DNA from: Ephemerocybe angulata
Lineage: Eukaryota; Basidiomycota; Agaricomycetes; Agaricales; Psathyrellaceae
DNA length: 64,000 bases
Direction: 5' to 3'
NCBI GenBank assembly: GCA_013368325.1
Contig: JAACJK010000001.1
Location: forward strand, 1,550,001 to 1,614,000
Shown here: positions 33,773-45,017 of the stretch, piece by piece
How the letters are laid out: each line of letters opens with the position of its first letter
How positions within the stretch are numbered: the first letter of the stretch is position 1
Position numbers and translations under genes: made by a program
Notes under the pieces: generated by a model
Told to the model about the DNA's origin: nothing
Database searches by the model: none
Seen by the model: the letters and a program-made list of their open reading frames with translations, nothing else

Positions 33773-36700
33773 TTACAGCTTCGAGAATGCTCCCTCCAGC
33801 ACCTCTTTCTGTTGGGCCTGATACAACTTTCCAATTCCAGGGGCGGGGACCGCACTCTCCTTGCGACCCCTATACACGAGCCTCTCCTCCTTCCCCTTCA
33901 CGGTCCTCAATACCTCTCTAATCCTTCCATTGACATGGGTCCAAGCACCTTGGTTTCGAGGCTCCTCCTGGACCCACACATATTCATCCGCATTGCTGTA
34001 GGTCCTCAACGCATTCTCGAGGGCTTCGAAAGGGAAAGGCGAGAGTTCCTCAATACGCACGAATGCGACTGAAGAGGGGTCGGCGGATGTGCCATGGGAG
34101 CCGGCTTTCCGGGCGTCGCGTTCCTTGACGAGGTCGTAGTACAGTTTGCCGGTCAGAAGGACGACCCTCCTCACGCTGGCCTTGTCGACGGACTCGTCAA
34201 ACAGGACGGGCTGGAACTTCGTCCCGGCACTCATATCGTCGATATTCGACGAGGCGGCCTGAGGGACACCAGTCAGCCTCCATTAAAGAACCAAATGATT
34301 AGACTCACAGCCAGCCTCAAAAGACCCTTGGGACCCGCAATAACGAGTGGCTTTCTGTAGTTCCTCACCATCTGCCTCCTTAGCAGATGGAAGTATTGCG
34401 CAGGGGTCGTCGGATACACAACGTGGATATTCACGTTGCCTTTCTCCCCAGATTGATACTCGTATCTGTCGTTGGTGAGCTGAAGCATCCTCTCTATCCT
34501 GGAAGACGAGTGTTCGGGCCCAGCGCCGTCCAATCCGTGCGGCAACATCAAAACGATACCACTTTGCCTCAACCATTTGGCTGTGATTTGGGCGGTTATC
34601 AGTATCCTTGAACCACAGCGGGCGACACTCAGAGGAACTTACTCTCAGAAGAAGAGATATATGTGTCGATGATAATCTGGGCCCCGTTGAAGAAATCGCC
34701 AAACTGTGCTTCCCAAATGGGCAGAAGAGTCGGACGTTCCCAGCTTGCGCCATACTCAAATCCAAGGACAGCAAACTCGCTTAAAGAGCCTGAACAAGTT
34801 CGGTATTCAGTCAAGCAACACGCTGAAGTGAATGCCACGTACTGTTCGCCAGTTCCAATTTGCCTCCGGCCTCAAGCTCGTCGTTCAACGGCACAATAAC
34901 GCCTTCGGTCTTCTGATTCACGAGCATGGCGTGGCGATGGCTAAACGTTCCGCGACCGACGTCCTGTCCAGAGATACGGACATCATAATCTTCCAACATG
35001 AGAGTTCCGAATGCCATAGCCTATAGACGCGGGGAGTCAGAATGACCGCGAGATCTCTGAGGGGTGTATTACTCACCTCTGCGGTCGCGAAGTCGATGCC
35101 CTTTCCGTTCTCGATACTAGTCAGGCGACTCTTAACATGTCGCTTCAGTTTCGGATGGATTTCCTATGTGATATGTCACGAAATCAGTGCTTGCACTCGT
35201 CTCCAGCCAGAGGTTGAACGTACAAAGCCTTCTGGGATCTCGACGCTGGCCTGTCCGATCCTTTCCAAAACGGCTTTCTCAACACCAGTGACAGGATCGT
35301 GTTCAGCCTCTGAGGTCTGTGGCCATGCCATTCCTTTCCATTGACCCTCGAGCAGAGAAGGGTACACTGGAGTGAACGTTCCAGTGGAAGAAGTAACCTT
35401 CGCGAGTTCGGCGTCAAGGTGTGCCTTGTAGTCTCCTCGAACACGAGAGATATCCGCAGCTGTGAGGACCTCTTCTGTCTAGAAGTCAAGTGTGAGGTAT
35501 AGCTCGGAGTGAATATGGAACAGCAGCATACCAGCAACTTCTCTTCGTAGAGTTGGGGCACGGATTTCCGTGCGCCAATCTTTTCGTACATAAGCGGGCT
35601 GGTAAGTCCGGGAAGATCCAGTTCATTGTGACCCCTAGAGTATTCTCGTTAGACAGAACCACCAATTGCACGTATTGGATGGAAGCCGTACCATCTGCGG
35701 TAGACGAGAAGGTCGACAATGATGTCCTTTCTGAAGTAGTCACGATATCTAAAGGCAATTTCCATTGCACGAGAGACGTCTGGAAAGTCGTGTTAAATCA
35801 AGAGACGCGCAAGGCACTGGGGACACACCTTCTGGATAATCGCCGTTAACATGGAGGACAGGCGCATTGATCATCTTCCCAACATCAGAGCAATACATCG
35901 AAGAGCGAGCACCAGAAGCTGGGGTTGTATATCCAATGCTACGTTTGACTGTCAGATCATGTGTAGGGCAATGCTCAAAGCACCTTACTTGTTGCTAAAG
36001 ACAGATCCATCCCACGTTAGGTCCTGCAAATATGGCGTAAATAAGTCAACTCACTCGACGACCAAATGAACACTTCCGCCACTAGTGAAGTGAGGAAGAT
36101 TGCCTGGAATTTTGTCAGACGGTGCCAGAACCTCAAAGGATACAGCGAACTCACTCATGCCCAACGTCTCCATCACCACACCCTGACCACTGAAAGCAGC
36201 GTCGCCGTGCAACTGGACGCACATAACCCTATCGCCAAGTTGGCAATCCGCGGGTGATGTCTTCAGAAGCGACAGTTGCTTGGCACGAGTCTTACCGAGT
36301 GCTATAGGGTTTGCAGCCTCTGTATATGTTGAACATCAATAAACATTCGGGAGTACAAATGCCAGGACAGCTCACCGAGGTGCGAAGGGTTGGGCTGGAG
36401 CGAGACCTTTATTTGGGCGCCGTTTCCGTAGTCCAGAGTCGGGGAGGCTACAAGATGGCTTAGAACGTCTCCGTCCGCGCCTAAACCGTCCGGAAGTTCC
36501 GACCCTCCTTTTATCTTGTGGAACAGACTCGAAGGAGGGAATTGCAACAGATCAGTCAATAAATTCAGACGCCCTCGATGAGGCATAGCTAGAATTTCAA
36601 TGAGTATGGGAAAGAGGCTATCGATATTACGACGCACCGAGGATGGTGTGGCGTACACCTCGCTGAGCAGCAGCGCCGAAGAGCGAATCAAGAGCAGGAA

Positions 36701-37475
36701 GCATGGATTCACCACCTTCGAGCCCATACTAACATGGAGATGTCAGAACAACCTACAACCTAGCGGACTTGGAGCTAAACTCACTCGTTTCAGATTCGGG
36801 AACTTGGCCTGGAGGAAGTTGTCAAACACCTCACTCCTCGCGAGCAACTCGTAGATCCTCTTCTTCTTCTGCTCATCAATCACGCTCAATGGGTGATCCT
36901 CAAGCTTGGGCAAGCTCTGCGATTCCAGCAGATGCGAGAACCACAACCGCTCCGTCTTTGAAGACGAGTGCATGAACTCGTATCCAATGTTCCCCACATA
37001 AACACCTCTCAACCTATTCACGATCTCCTCGAGTGTCCAAAGCTCTTCGCCAGCACTCTGCCCGACTCGCTTAGACCAGACGATGCCGTCGACGTTGAAC
37101 TTCTCGTTGAGACCTTCTTCTCCAATTCCGAGGCCATATCTTTGGGGGTTAAGCGCAGCAACATCTTCTCGGTGGATAAGGTCAAGAGGGTCGATGCGAG
37201 CGGATCGGTGGCCGTGTATACGCATGGAGTCGACGAAGCGCTGCAAGGCAGCGTTGTCCGCGCGGTTCTTGAGCTGGGTCGCGGTATCTACGAGCCCACT
37301 ATCAGTGACATGCACACCCAGCGAGAGACAACGCACAATCTGGGAAGACATATTCCTTAGGCTTGCGGTAACCGAATGATTCGTCGTGATATTCACGAAT
37401 CCCTCGACCTCCATAACTTGACATACGGCTCACTCGCCCAAGAAGGCTCGAGCCATTCGTCGTTAGTGCTCTCAT
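33773..37475 (-). CDS. DHTKD1: 2-oxoadipate dehydrogenase E1-like protein (DHTKD1 type)
   Basis: This thiamine-diphosphate enzyme decarboxylates 2-oxoadipate (or 2-oxoglutarate) in lysine, hydroxylysine and tryptophan breakdown. It matches DHTKD1 more closely than classical [119 protein letters not shown] and [21 protein letters not shown] start at 37475, where [20 protein letters not shown] is an Arg/Ser-rich mitochondrial presequence leading through an intron (37312-37355 region) into [20 protein letters not shown] 6 nt exon at 35989-35994 supplies the conserved NN of the VVDNNIGYTT motif. Unexpectedly the protein ends GAFSKL, a perfect PTS1 signal. Mitochondrial, peroxisomal or dual location cannot be decided here. 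Confidence 0.9.
35989..35994 (-). other. Six-nucleotide microexon in the DHTKD1-like gene
   Basis: On the minus strand the exon CAACAA lies between an acceptor TTTAG and a donor GTAAGG. Introns of 60 nt (35995-36054) and 50 nt (35939-35988) flank it. Joining it restores VVDNNIGYTT, which aligns in length with the VNNQLGYTT motif of the thiamine-diphosphate site in this family. Without the exon the motif would lose two residues. Confidence 0.7.
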
Positions 37476-37974
37476 GTTGAGCCTCTAGCTCTAAATTCGA
37501 GTCGCCTATACCATTTCATTCAATACGGTAGTGTTGCTGTTGGTAAAGTGAGGACTTTACCGGGTCTACAGGGCCCTGCTCGATACCAGGCAGCGCGTTC
37601 CTCAAGTGACCACTGACGCCTGACAATGGAGGCAAGTGGTGATGACGGTGCAAGGTCAGGTTGAATTACCTGGCTCTCGGACCATAACATTTATACTCGC
37701 TCCCATACGTAACCCAGTATGGAGCTGAGGAAGGGGGATGCTACCGCGCTGTTAGTGATGGCGGGCGGAACAAACCAGGGACACTGACAGGCCCCTGTCC
37801 CATGAGTTAAGCGCGATACGCGCACACGTGATACGATACCGCGCGTTAATTGGCGCGTCCCGGATATGCACCAACTCCCAGAAAGCTTGCTAAGAGGGAG
37901 AGTTCTAAGGACAAACTGCTCCCTGAAGATAGTATTCAGTCATTCAGTCAACCAGTCACCAAGGGTGGTATACA
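37476..37974. other. Upstream region of the DHTKD1-like gene
   Basis: This 499 nt stretch separates the DHTKD1-like ATG from the end of the GH79 gene on the same strand. It holds the promoter and terminator regions of the two. Palindrome-like CGCG/GCGCG sequences occur near 37810-37860, but no gene was seen. Confidence 0.4.
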
Positions 37975-40201
37975 TCAATGCAGGAATACAAGCGCTGCCT
38001 CCGAGGCTCGGACATTCACAAGCGGGCCAGGAGCAATCTCCTCCTTCACTTGTCCAATGGGAGAACCAGAGCCGAAATTCTGGCCAGCCCACAGAGTCGC
38101 ATTCCCTTCAATGATATCTGCCCCAGGCGCTTGCAGTCGACGAATCTTGACTCGTTGCCCGGGATCTTTAACGTATGCCGAGATGTCGAATGTCGCGTTG
38201 GGTCGGACTGTTGTACCAGTCTGAGATGCGTTGTATATTTGCAGATTTAGCAGGGCGAGCTTTGATGGATATCGGGTCTTAAGAGGTCCGTCCAAGTCCC
38301 AGAAACCATAGCTAACGAGCTGACCAGAAGAGACATCCCCGAGTTGCGTCGTATTGGTGGACCCATTCGCTTGCCTCCCAGGAAACAGATTGGCGATCCG
38401 GGTGGATTTGGAGAATCCCAGAGCTTCGGTGACAAAGAGATAGGCGTAGTACGACGGGAAAACCTTGACAGGTCCATTCGTATTTTGAACTGGGTACCAC
38501 AAGTCGTAGAAGCTAAGGCCTAAAACACGATCGCTCCGTTAGTTGCTCCCGAAGGGCTGATGGCCTGCTTACCTCCGTGGTTTAGCTGAGTACTACTTTG
38601 CAGTGCCAATGGACCACCTTGATGGATGTAGAGCCTAGAGACAGTCAGTTCAAGTAATGAGACTGTCACATGCACCCCATTACCTCGATATGTTGATGGA
38701 GGCAGCGTATAGCGTGGTATCCAACTAGGAAGATACGTGAGGTCGCGCATCAGCAAGAAGGGCAAAGAACTTACCAGCCACAATGCTTGGCCAAACGTGT
38801 TGCTCACCCCGCCTTTACCAGAGCAGGACACTGAGTTATACTCTCCATTGACAAAGGCGTGCGAGCCAAGCTGCCTTCGAACCTCCCGCACTCGAGGCTG
38901 CCATAGATCGAGGAACCTGTTCTCCTGGTCAGTGATGCAATGTGTGGGGGAATTTCCAAGCAGCCGAACATTGCAAGCCTCGTGTGGTTGACCTATCAGG
39001 AGAAGTATAAGCAACGAAAATAAAAGAGAGTTTGGTAGACACGACTAACTAAATTTGGTAGCGTTGCCACCGCTGTCCTCACAGGATCGCACACCTATCC
39101 ATCTTGTCAGCTTCAAGATACAACAGGTAGAGACTGTAAGTCATCGTACACTATATTGATAGCTGTGTTCACTGCAGGATGCAACGACGCCATCCCGATT
39201 TGCTCCAGCTCCGAGTGCGCTTACGCACCCAAGTTGGGACGCAGCACCTGGCGCATCATACGGCCACAATGGATCCTCGGCGGTGGCAGCGACTTGGAAG
39301 AAAGGTCTCTTCAGGCCGAGCGTCGAGGTAATGTTGTTCGCCCATTCCTACCATTGATGTATATTAGCTATCATCTGAAGTCGAATGAAAGAAGGTCTAC
39401 TAACACCCCAGATGGACGAATAGTTTTTCGGAGTAAATGAGTGGTAGTGGTCTGGCTCGTTACCGACTGGTAAAGCACGATGCGTGAGTATAAAGGATGC
39501 AGCTAAGCTCCTACACTCACTTTCGAAAGCAACCAATTGTTCGGCAGGTAAACCTTCAACAGCTGACCTGGCAACATCCAAGGCGCTCTGATACCTCAGG
39601 TCGTCAAGATTCTAATTTGCGGAGGATGGAGCTTTTGTCAACACAGAAATATGTCAGAGATTTGCGAAGCTAAGGTGCTAACCAGGTTCACTGTGATCCT
39701 CGTGCCTTTCGGCAAAAGACTCATCGATTTCCAGAAGCCTGGACCAACAGTGGTATTATGGAGCACACCGGCTGTGTCAACGAAGTTCGACAGCCCAACG
39801 CTCTGAGACGCATTCCAATAGGTTGAATCTGCGGTGATACCTCCGATCCTGACTTCGGCGGGGACACCGGTGCGTTCCTTGAGATTGTCCAGAAGATGGC
39901 GCGTCAAGAGATTGGGTGAGGAAACATTGCCGACGTAGGCTTCAAAGAAGGCAGTTTCGATGCTGAAGCTGGCGAGCGAGGGGTGTAGGCTATGAGACGC
40001 GTCCGCAGGAAGGTTGCCGGTTCCCTGGAGCCTTATTATGGGGGTGGCGGAAGCCAAGCGCGTTTGGGCGCCCTGGCCGTTACCGCCTTTGTCAGGCTTG
40101 CCGCGAAGTGCAAGTAGTCCAAGGGAGCTCAGAAGGAAGAGTGGCAGGCAGAGAAGAAGAAGACGCCGAACGGTGTGCTGAGATGCTGAGAACCAAGGCA
40201 T
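37975..40201 (-). CDS. GH79 family glycoside hydrolase (beta-glucuronidase-like)
   Basis: The protein resembles fungal GH79 retaining beta-glucuronidases, which remove glucuronic acid from arabinogalactan or other glycans outside the cell. The start at 40201 (MPWFSASQHTVRRLLLLCLP) gives a signal peptide or signal anchor. The acid/base glutamate lies in FEIGNEPDHYH, formed across an intron near 39500-39530; the likely nucleophile is in VNGEYNSVSCSGKGGVSNTF. Other family segments are EVRIGGITADSTYWN, QALWLLDTTLYAA-like sequence, NISRLYIHQGG and a C-terminal beta-sandwich region (NASQTGTTVRPNATFDIS) with N-glycosylation sites. About nine exons are needed; I have not fixed every junction. Its neighbour AMACR is transcribed divergently from a 543 nt gap. 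Substrate preference cannot be read from sequence. Confidence 0.85.
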
Positions 40202-40744
40202 CCTTCGGCTGCTCGAGCCATGCCTCCAGCTGGACCAACCGTATTTATATGCAGGGCACTGTCACGGTCCGCATTGATATCCTTCGACTTCGAAGAACGA
40301 GTAGACGGCTGCTGTCCTGCTCTCATTGGGAATGAAAAGAGGGTCACCAGTACCAGTTCATGACGACCTGGACACTTCAGAAGAGGAAGTGGGATGATAA
40401 GAAGCTGGGAACGAGGCGCGTGCGTAAGGAATCTGAGGATTCGGCAGATCCTCGGTTTCCTTAAGAAATGAGTATCCTGAAAGCCTTGACAGCATTGAGA
40501 TCGACCTTTATCGTTCCGTATCTTGTGGTAGAGGTTTGAAAGGATCGACCGTCGATAGGACTGATGTCAATGGTGACCACACGGGCAAACAAAGATAGGG
40601 GCAATTGACAGGGCGGCCGGCTGCTGTTGTCGTTCACCTGGACCGGGGTCTCGTGGACAACGACAAACCAAGTCCGGCTCGAACATATAGCCTTACCGTA
40701 TCCTTATAATCATGCTTGCCCCTGCTTGATAGCCCGCATTGATA
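40202..40744. promoter_or_regulatory. Divergent promoter region, GH79 gene and AMACR-like gene
   Basis: The ATGs at 40201 (-) and 40745 (+) face away from each other across 543 nt. A TATTTATAT-like sequence at 40240-40248 could serve the minus-strand gene. CATATAG near 40684 is a weak candidate for the plus-strand gene. No binding-site repeat was recognised. Confidence 0.4.
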
Positions 40745-42318
40745 ATGGCCCTCGCAGGTTTGAAAGTCATCGAGGTAGGTGTTGCACTGGTCTCGAGAGC
40801 AGGAGCTAGCAGCTGGCTAACGGATCTGCGTCTAGTTTGCGGGGTTGGCCCCAGGACCATTTGCTGGACTCGTTCTCGCAGACAATGGAGCGAACGTAGT
40901 TCGCGTGGACAGGCCGAATTCCTCCTCAAGCGACGTCCTGAACCGAGGCAAGCGATCCATCGCGGTCGACTCCAAGGTGCCTGCCGGGCGAGAGCTCTTG
41001 AAGAAGATGATCGCCTCGGCGGACGTGGTGATAGATCCATTTCGCCCTGGAGTCATGGAAAGGATGGGCTTGGGACCGGAAGTGTTTCTAGGAGATGGGC
41101 ACAAGGCTGGGCTGAACGAAAGGCTAATTTACGCCAGGATCGTTGGGTGAGCACGTTAACATACATCTGCCCTGGAGGATGCAGGACTGTCATTGACCTC
41201 GGGATAGATTTCCGAGAACAGGTACTGTCCCGGGCTGGCTTTTATATACATCTCTTCTAATGAATTATTGCAGGGCCTCATAAGGATATGGCAGGTATGT
41301 TGGCCTTGAACTCTTGCTGCGACGCAAATGCTAAACACTCCCGGTCAGGTCATGACATCAACTATGCAGCATTAAGTGGGGTACTCTCTGTAAGCCCTAT
41401 GGTGCTATCGTGGATGCACAGTGGTCTAACGTACTGTAGATGCTCCCTGGAACGAAACCGACCTTCCCTCTCAATCTACTCGCCGACTTTGCCGGTGGTG
41501 GTATGATGTGTGCTTTGGGAATCCTTCTCGCCTTACTTGAACGAGGATCATCTGGAAAAGGCCAGGTAGTGAACACTGACATGGTACGCATATATTGTGC
41601 TGTATAATCGCCTGTGTATGCTCAAGGACAACCATTAGGTGGCTGGTTCGCGCTATGTGTCGTCGTTCCCGCTCATACACACCCTTATTCCCAACTCCCC
41701 GATGGCTGGTGGACCTCGCGGTACAAACCCCCTGGATGGAGGAGCCCCATTCTACAACCTCTATGCCTGTAAAGATGGGGGTTGGATGTCGGTGGGATGC
41801 TTAGAACCTCAATTCTTCAAGGCCTTCCTCGAGTTATTTTTGAAGTCAATACCTCAAGATCTCACAGGGCCAGGATGCTGGAAACCGACCTTGGCTACAC
41901 AAGGGAATCGTGCAGAATGGTCTAAGCTCTCAGACTTCTTAGAGAAAGGCTTCTTAACCAACACCCGAGAATATTGGACCAACGTCTTTCACGGTAATTG
42001 CATTCCCTACGCACTTTCGATGCTGTTCTGAAACATTCACTTTATTTAGAAACTGAGGCATGTACAGTGCCAGTTCTTACACCCGCGGAAGCCGGTAAAG
42101 CATCGAAATCGTTGATTCCAGAAGCCCACCCGCTTGTGCGAAGCCAAATACCTGGAGGACCGCATCAAACACCCCTTCCTACCATGCGCCCTGGGATCTT
42201 GCTTCCTGGTCAGGATACGGATAATATTCTGAGGGAATATGGGCTCGGGGAGGACGAGAGGAGAAGTCTCGCGGAAACGGGAGCTCTCGGCAAACCTTCA
42301 ACCAAGGCAAAGCTCTAG
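40745..42318 (+). CDS. AMACR: Alpha-methylacyl-CoA racemase-like CoA-transferase family III protein
   Basis: AMACR interconverts (2R)- and (2S)-2-methylacyl-CoA, so that branched chains can enter beta-oxidation; the same CaiB/BaiF fold also includes CoA transferases. The first exon, 40745-40774, encodes [10 protein letters not shown] and joins at 40836 to [20 protein letters not shown], the family N-terminus. Further signatures are [42 protein letters not shown] with the catalytic His-Asp pair, [20 protein letters not shown], and the mixed domain [20 protein letters not shown]. The long last exon ends STKAKL, a PTS1 signal, in keeping with peroxisomal AMACR. The gene sits between the GH79 gene and the third acyl-CoA dehydrogenase. 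Racemase is the best call; a CoA transferase is the alternative. Confidence 0.9.
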
Positions 42319-42633
42319 AGCTCTAGCTCTGACTTAATACCCGACACGCAGCACCAGTGCATATGGATAGATGCCGATACAATTATGTTAGAATATCGCC
42401 TTTAAAAAGCTAATTACCGAGAAGAGTGTGCGGTCTTGACTGGTACCAGGTAAACCTGAGGTATATGTATGCGCAGTGGAAGCTTGTGTGGCACAGCACC
42501 GCGGTCCTATTCGTATGGGCTGATATGAGTCTAAAAGAAGCTGATGTGATGTCGCGCTGGACGCTGTCAACCCAAAACCTCTCATATAATGCAGCGGCTA
42601 CCCCAGCCCCTACGTCTTTATCTTCTCTCTCAA
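42319..42633. promoter_or_regulatory. Intergenic promoter of acyl-CoA dehydrogenase copy C
   Basis: This 315 nt gap separates the AMACR-like stop from the ATG at 42634. A TATAAT sequence at 42585-42590 lies 44 nt before the start codon and is the best core-promoter candidate. Confidence 0.45.
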
Positions 42634-45017
42634 TATGTCACTCCAGTCTCCTCACCTCAAAGAATTCACCAGAGACGAAGTTGCCGAGGTCGGTGTTCTG
42701 ATTTACCGCTTGGAGTTACCGGCTACTGACATCAAAGCGGAACCAAATTAGCATTGCAGGATTGATGACCTTGTGAGTTCACACCTTCCCGTTCATTTCC
42801 ACCATGCACCCTCGACGTCGCTAACTTCTAGCGGCCAATTACCCTGACAGTGGATTATAATCGATGCCAAAGTCTACGACCTGACAAAGCTCAAAGCCTT
42901 TCACCCTGGCGGCTTGTCGGTCTTGTTGGATGAGGATGTTGGTATGTTACCAGCCGCGCTAAATCAGCCACCGCTGAACACGTATGTAGCTGGCTGTGAC
43001 GCAACGGAAGCATTCTATAGTCTTCATCGTCATGAAGTATTAGAGAAAACTCAAACCAAGAAGCTCCAAATTGGGACCATACGGGGCGAAACGAGCAAAT
43101 TGCACGGCCGTATCTCTGGCGCCCTCAGCCTAGTCCCGTATGCTGAACCAAATTGGCTCGCCCCAGAATACCACAGCGCCTATTATTCTGAGGTATGCTC
43201 TATGACCCCATACCTCGCTATATGCGCTTTAGATTCTGACTGCTCTCACCCTAGAATCATAGGCAATTCCAGAAGGCGGTACGGCGATTTATCGACGATG
43301 TTCTGTACGACGAGGCACAGGTGCGGGTAGAATGTCTCCTTTGGCGGGTATCCCAGCTCAAAAATGCTTCCTAGGTGCGAGAGGAAAGCGGGGAGCGACC
43401 TTCACAGGCAGTTTTCGACAAGATGGCGTATGTGTTCCAATATGTTCTACCCATGACTGTCATCCTAAAACACTTCAGTGAGGCAAACATGCATGCCATG
43501 AGGTTGGGCCCAGGGAAACATCTAGCAGGCCGTAAACTATTGAATGGCATTGTTAAGCCTGAGGAGTTTGACTATTTCCATGAGGTGAGCGAGGAATTTT
43601 CGGGCCAGGTAGTACCCTCGAAGTAGTTGCTAAAAACTCTGTCGTAGCTAATACTTATGCAAGAATTCTCCCGGATATCCACTCGGGGATACGGTGACGG
43701 TGAGCCAGTTTTATACCCTATGTTCGAACCTCTGCGTTGAACTTGGCTAGGTGTGGTCGCGGGGATGCTTATCGGCGCACCCCCACTGATCAACTTTGGG
43801 AGTGCTGAGTTGAAAGCACGGATCTTGCCTGATATCCTCGACGGAAAGAAGTTTATTTGCTTAGCCATAACAGAGGCTCACGCCGGAAGCGATGTCATGG
43901 GGCTGAAGACGACTGCAGTCAAATCTGACGATGGGGAGCACTGGATAATCAACGGGACGAAGAAGTGGATTACCAATGGAACGTACGTAGCTGATCTGTT
44001 TACCAGACCATGCCAGTCGCTCATGGCACATTGAACAGGTTCGCCGATTATTTCGTTGTAGGGTGCAAGACCGAGGATGGATTTACCGTGATCCTAGTGG
44101 AACGAGGAGATGGACTGAACACGAGGCCGATCAAGACCACTTATTCGGCCTCCGCTGGAACGGCATACATAACCTTCGAAGATGTGCAGGTACCAGTTGG
44201 GAACACTTTGGGGGAGGAAGGTGGAGGAATATTTGTGATGCTGAGCAACTTCAACCATGAACGGTTCATCATGTGCTGCTCATCAGCCCGAACCCAACGA
44301 CTGGTTGGTGAGAATGACACTTGGGCTTCCTCCAATAAAATCTCAGCTGAACTTTTGCAGTGGAAGAATGCCTTAAATGGGTAACTCAACGTGAAGCGTT
44401 TGGAAAACCTCTGCACGCGCAAGCGGTCATTCGATCCAAGCTTGCGGCAATGATCTCGCGAGCAGAGAGTAAGTTTGGCCATTGTCCACATGACATATAT
44501 ACCCCTATTGACAGCGGATTGTTTAGGTTGCCAGCATTGGTTAGAGAATATCACATATCAAATGTGCAACATGGTGAGTCTAGGCTTGAGCTTGGTGACC
44601 TAAAGGGTTCCCTCTCACTTGATCCTTCAGTCATATAAGCAGCAATCAAGGTTACTTGCCGGGTCAGAGCTCTTCGCCGTTCACTTTTTTAAAGGACTAA
44701 ATTCATCCGAACTTCTTTTGCAGACAGTTGGCCCTGTTAAAGAGCCATTCTACCCGATGTGCTCAAGATACAGCACGGGATGCTGTTCAGGTGTTTGGCG
44801 GTCGGGGTGTCACCAAAACTGGGATGGGTAAATTCATTGAACATGTGAGTACTATTACTCTAACTCTCCACAGACAAGCACGAGACTCACGGGGAGGTGG
44901 TTTTAGTACCACCGCGTTGTTCCCTTCGACGCGCTTCTTGGTGGTGCAGAAGACGTTCTATCGGATCTCGGTGTTCGACAAGCATTGAGACAGATGCCAA
45001 AGGACACTCGACTGTAG
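42634..45017 (+). CDS. Cytochrome b5-acyl-CoA dehydrogenase fusion, copy C
   Basis: This third paralogue is in opposite orientation to A and B. The b5 domain starts MSLQSPHLKEFTRDEVAEHC and has AFHPGGLSVLLDED and SLHRHEVLEKT. The dehydrogenase part is intact through [85 protein letters not shown] and FGGRGVTKTGMG. It is closest to copy A (shared CSSAR-QRL and VMLSNFNHER segments). The loop residue after LAITEA is His, where A and B have Phe. The protein ends RQMPKDTRL; TRL is a weak match to PTS1, so location is uncertain. Many short exons with donors such as GTATGT, GTGAGC, GTACGT and GTAAGT join in frame. The last exon follows an acceptor TTTTAG near 44906. Confidence 0.9.
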
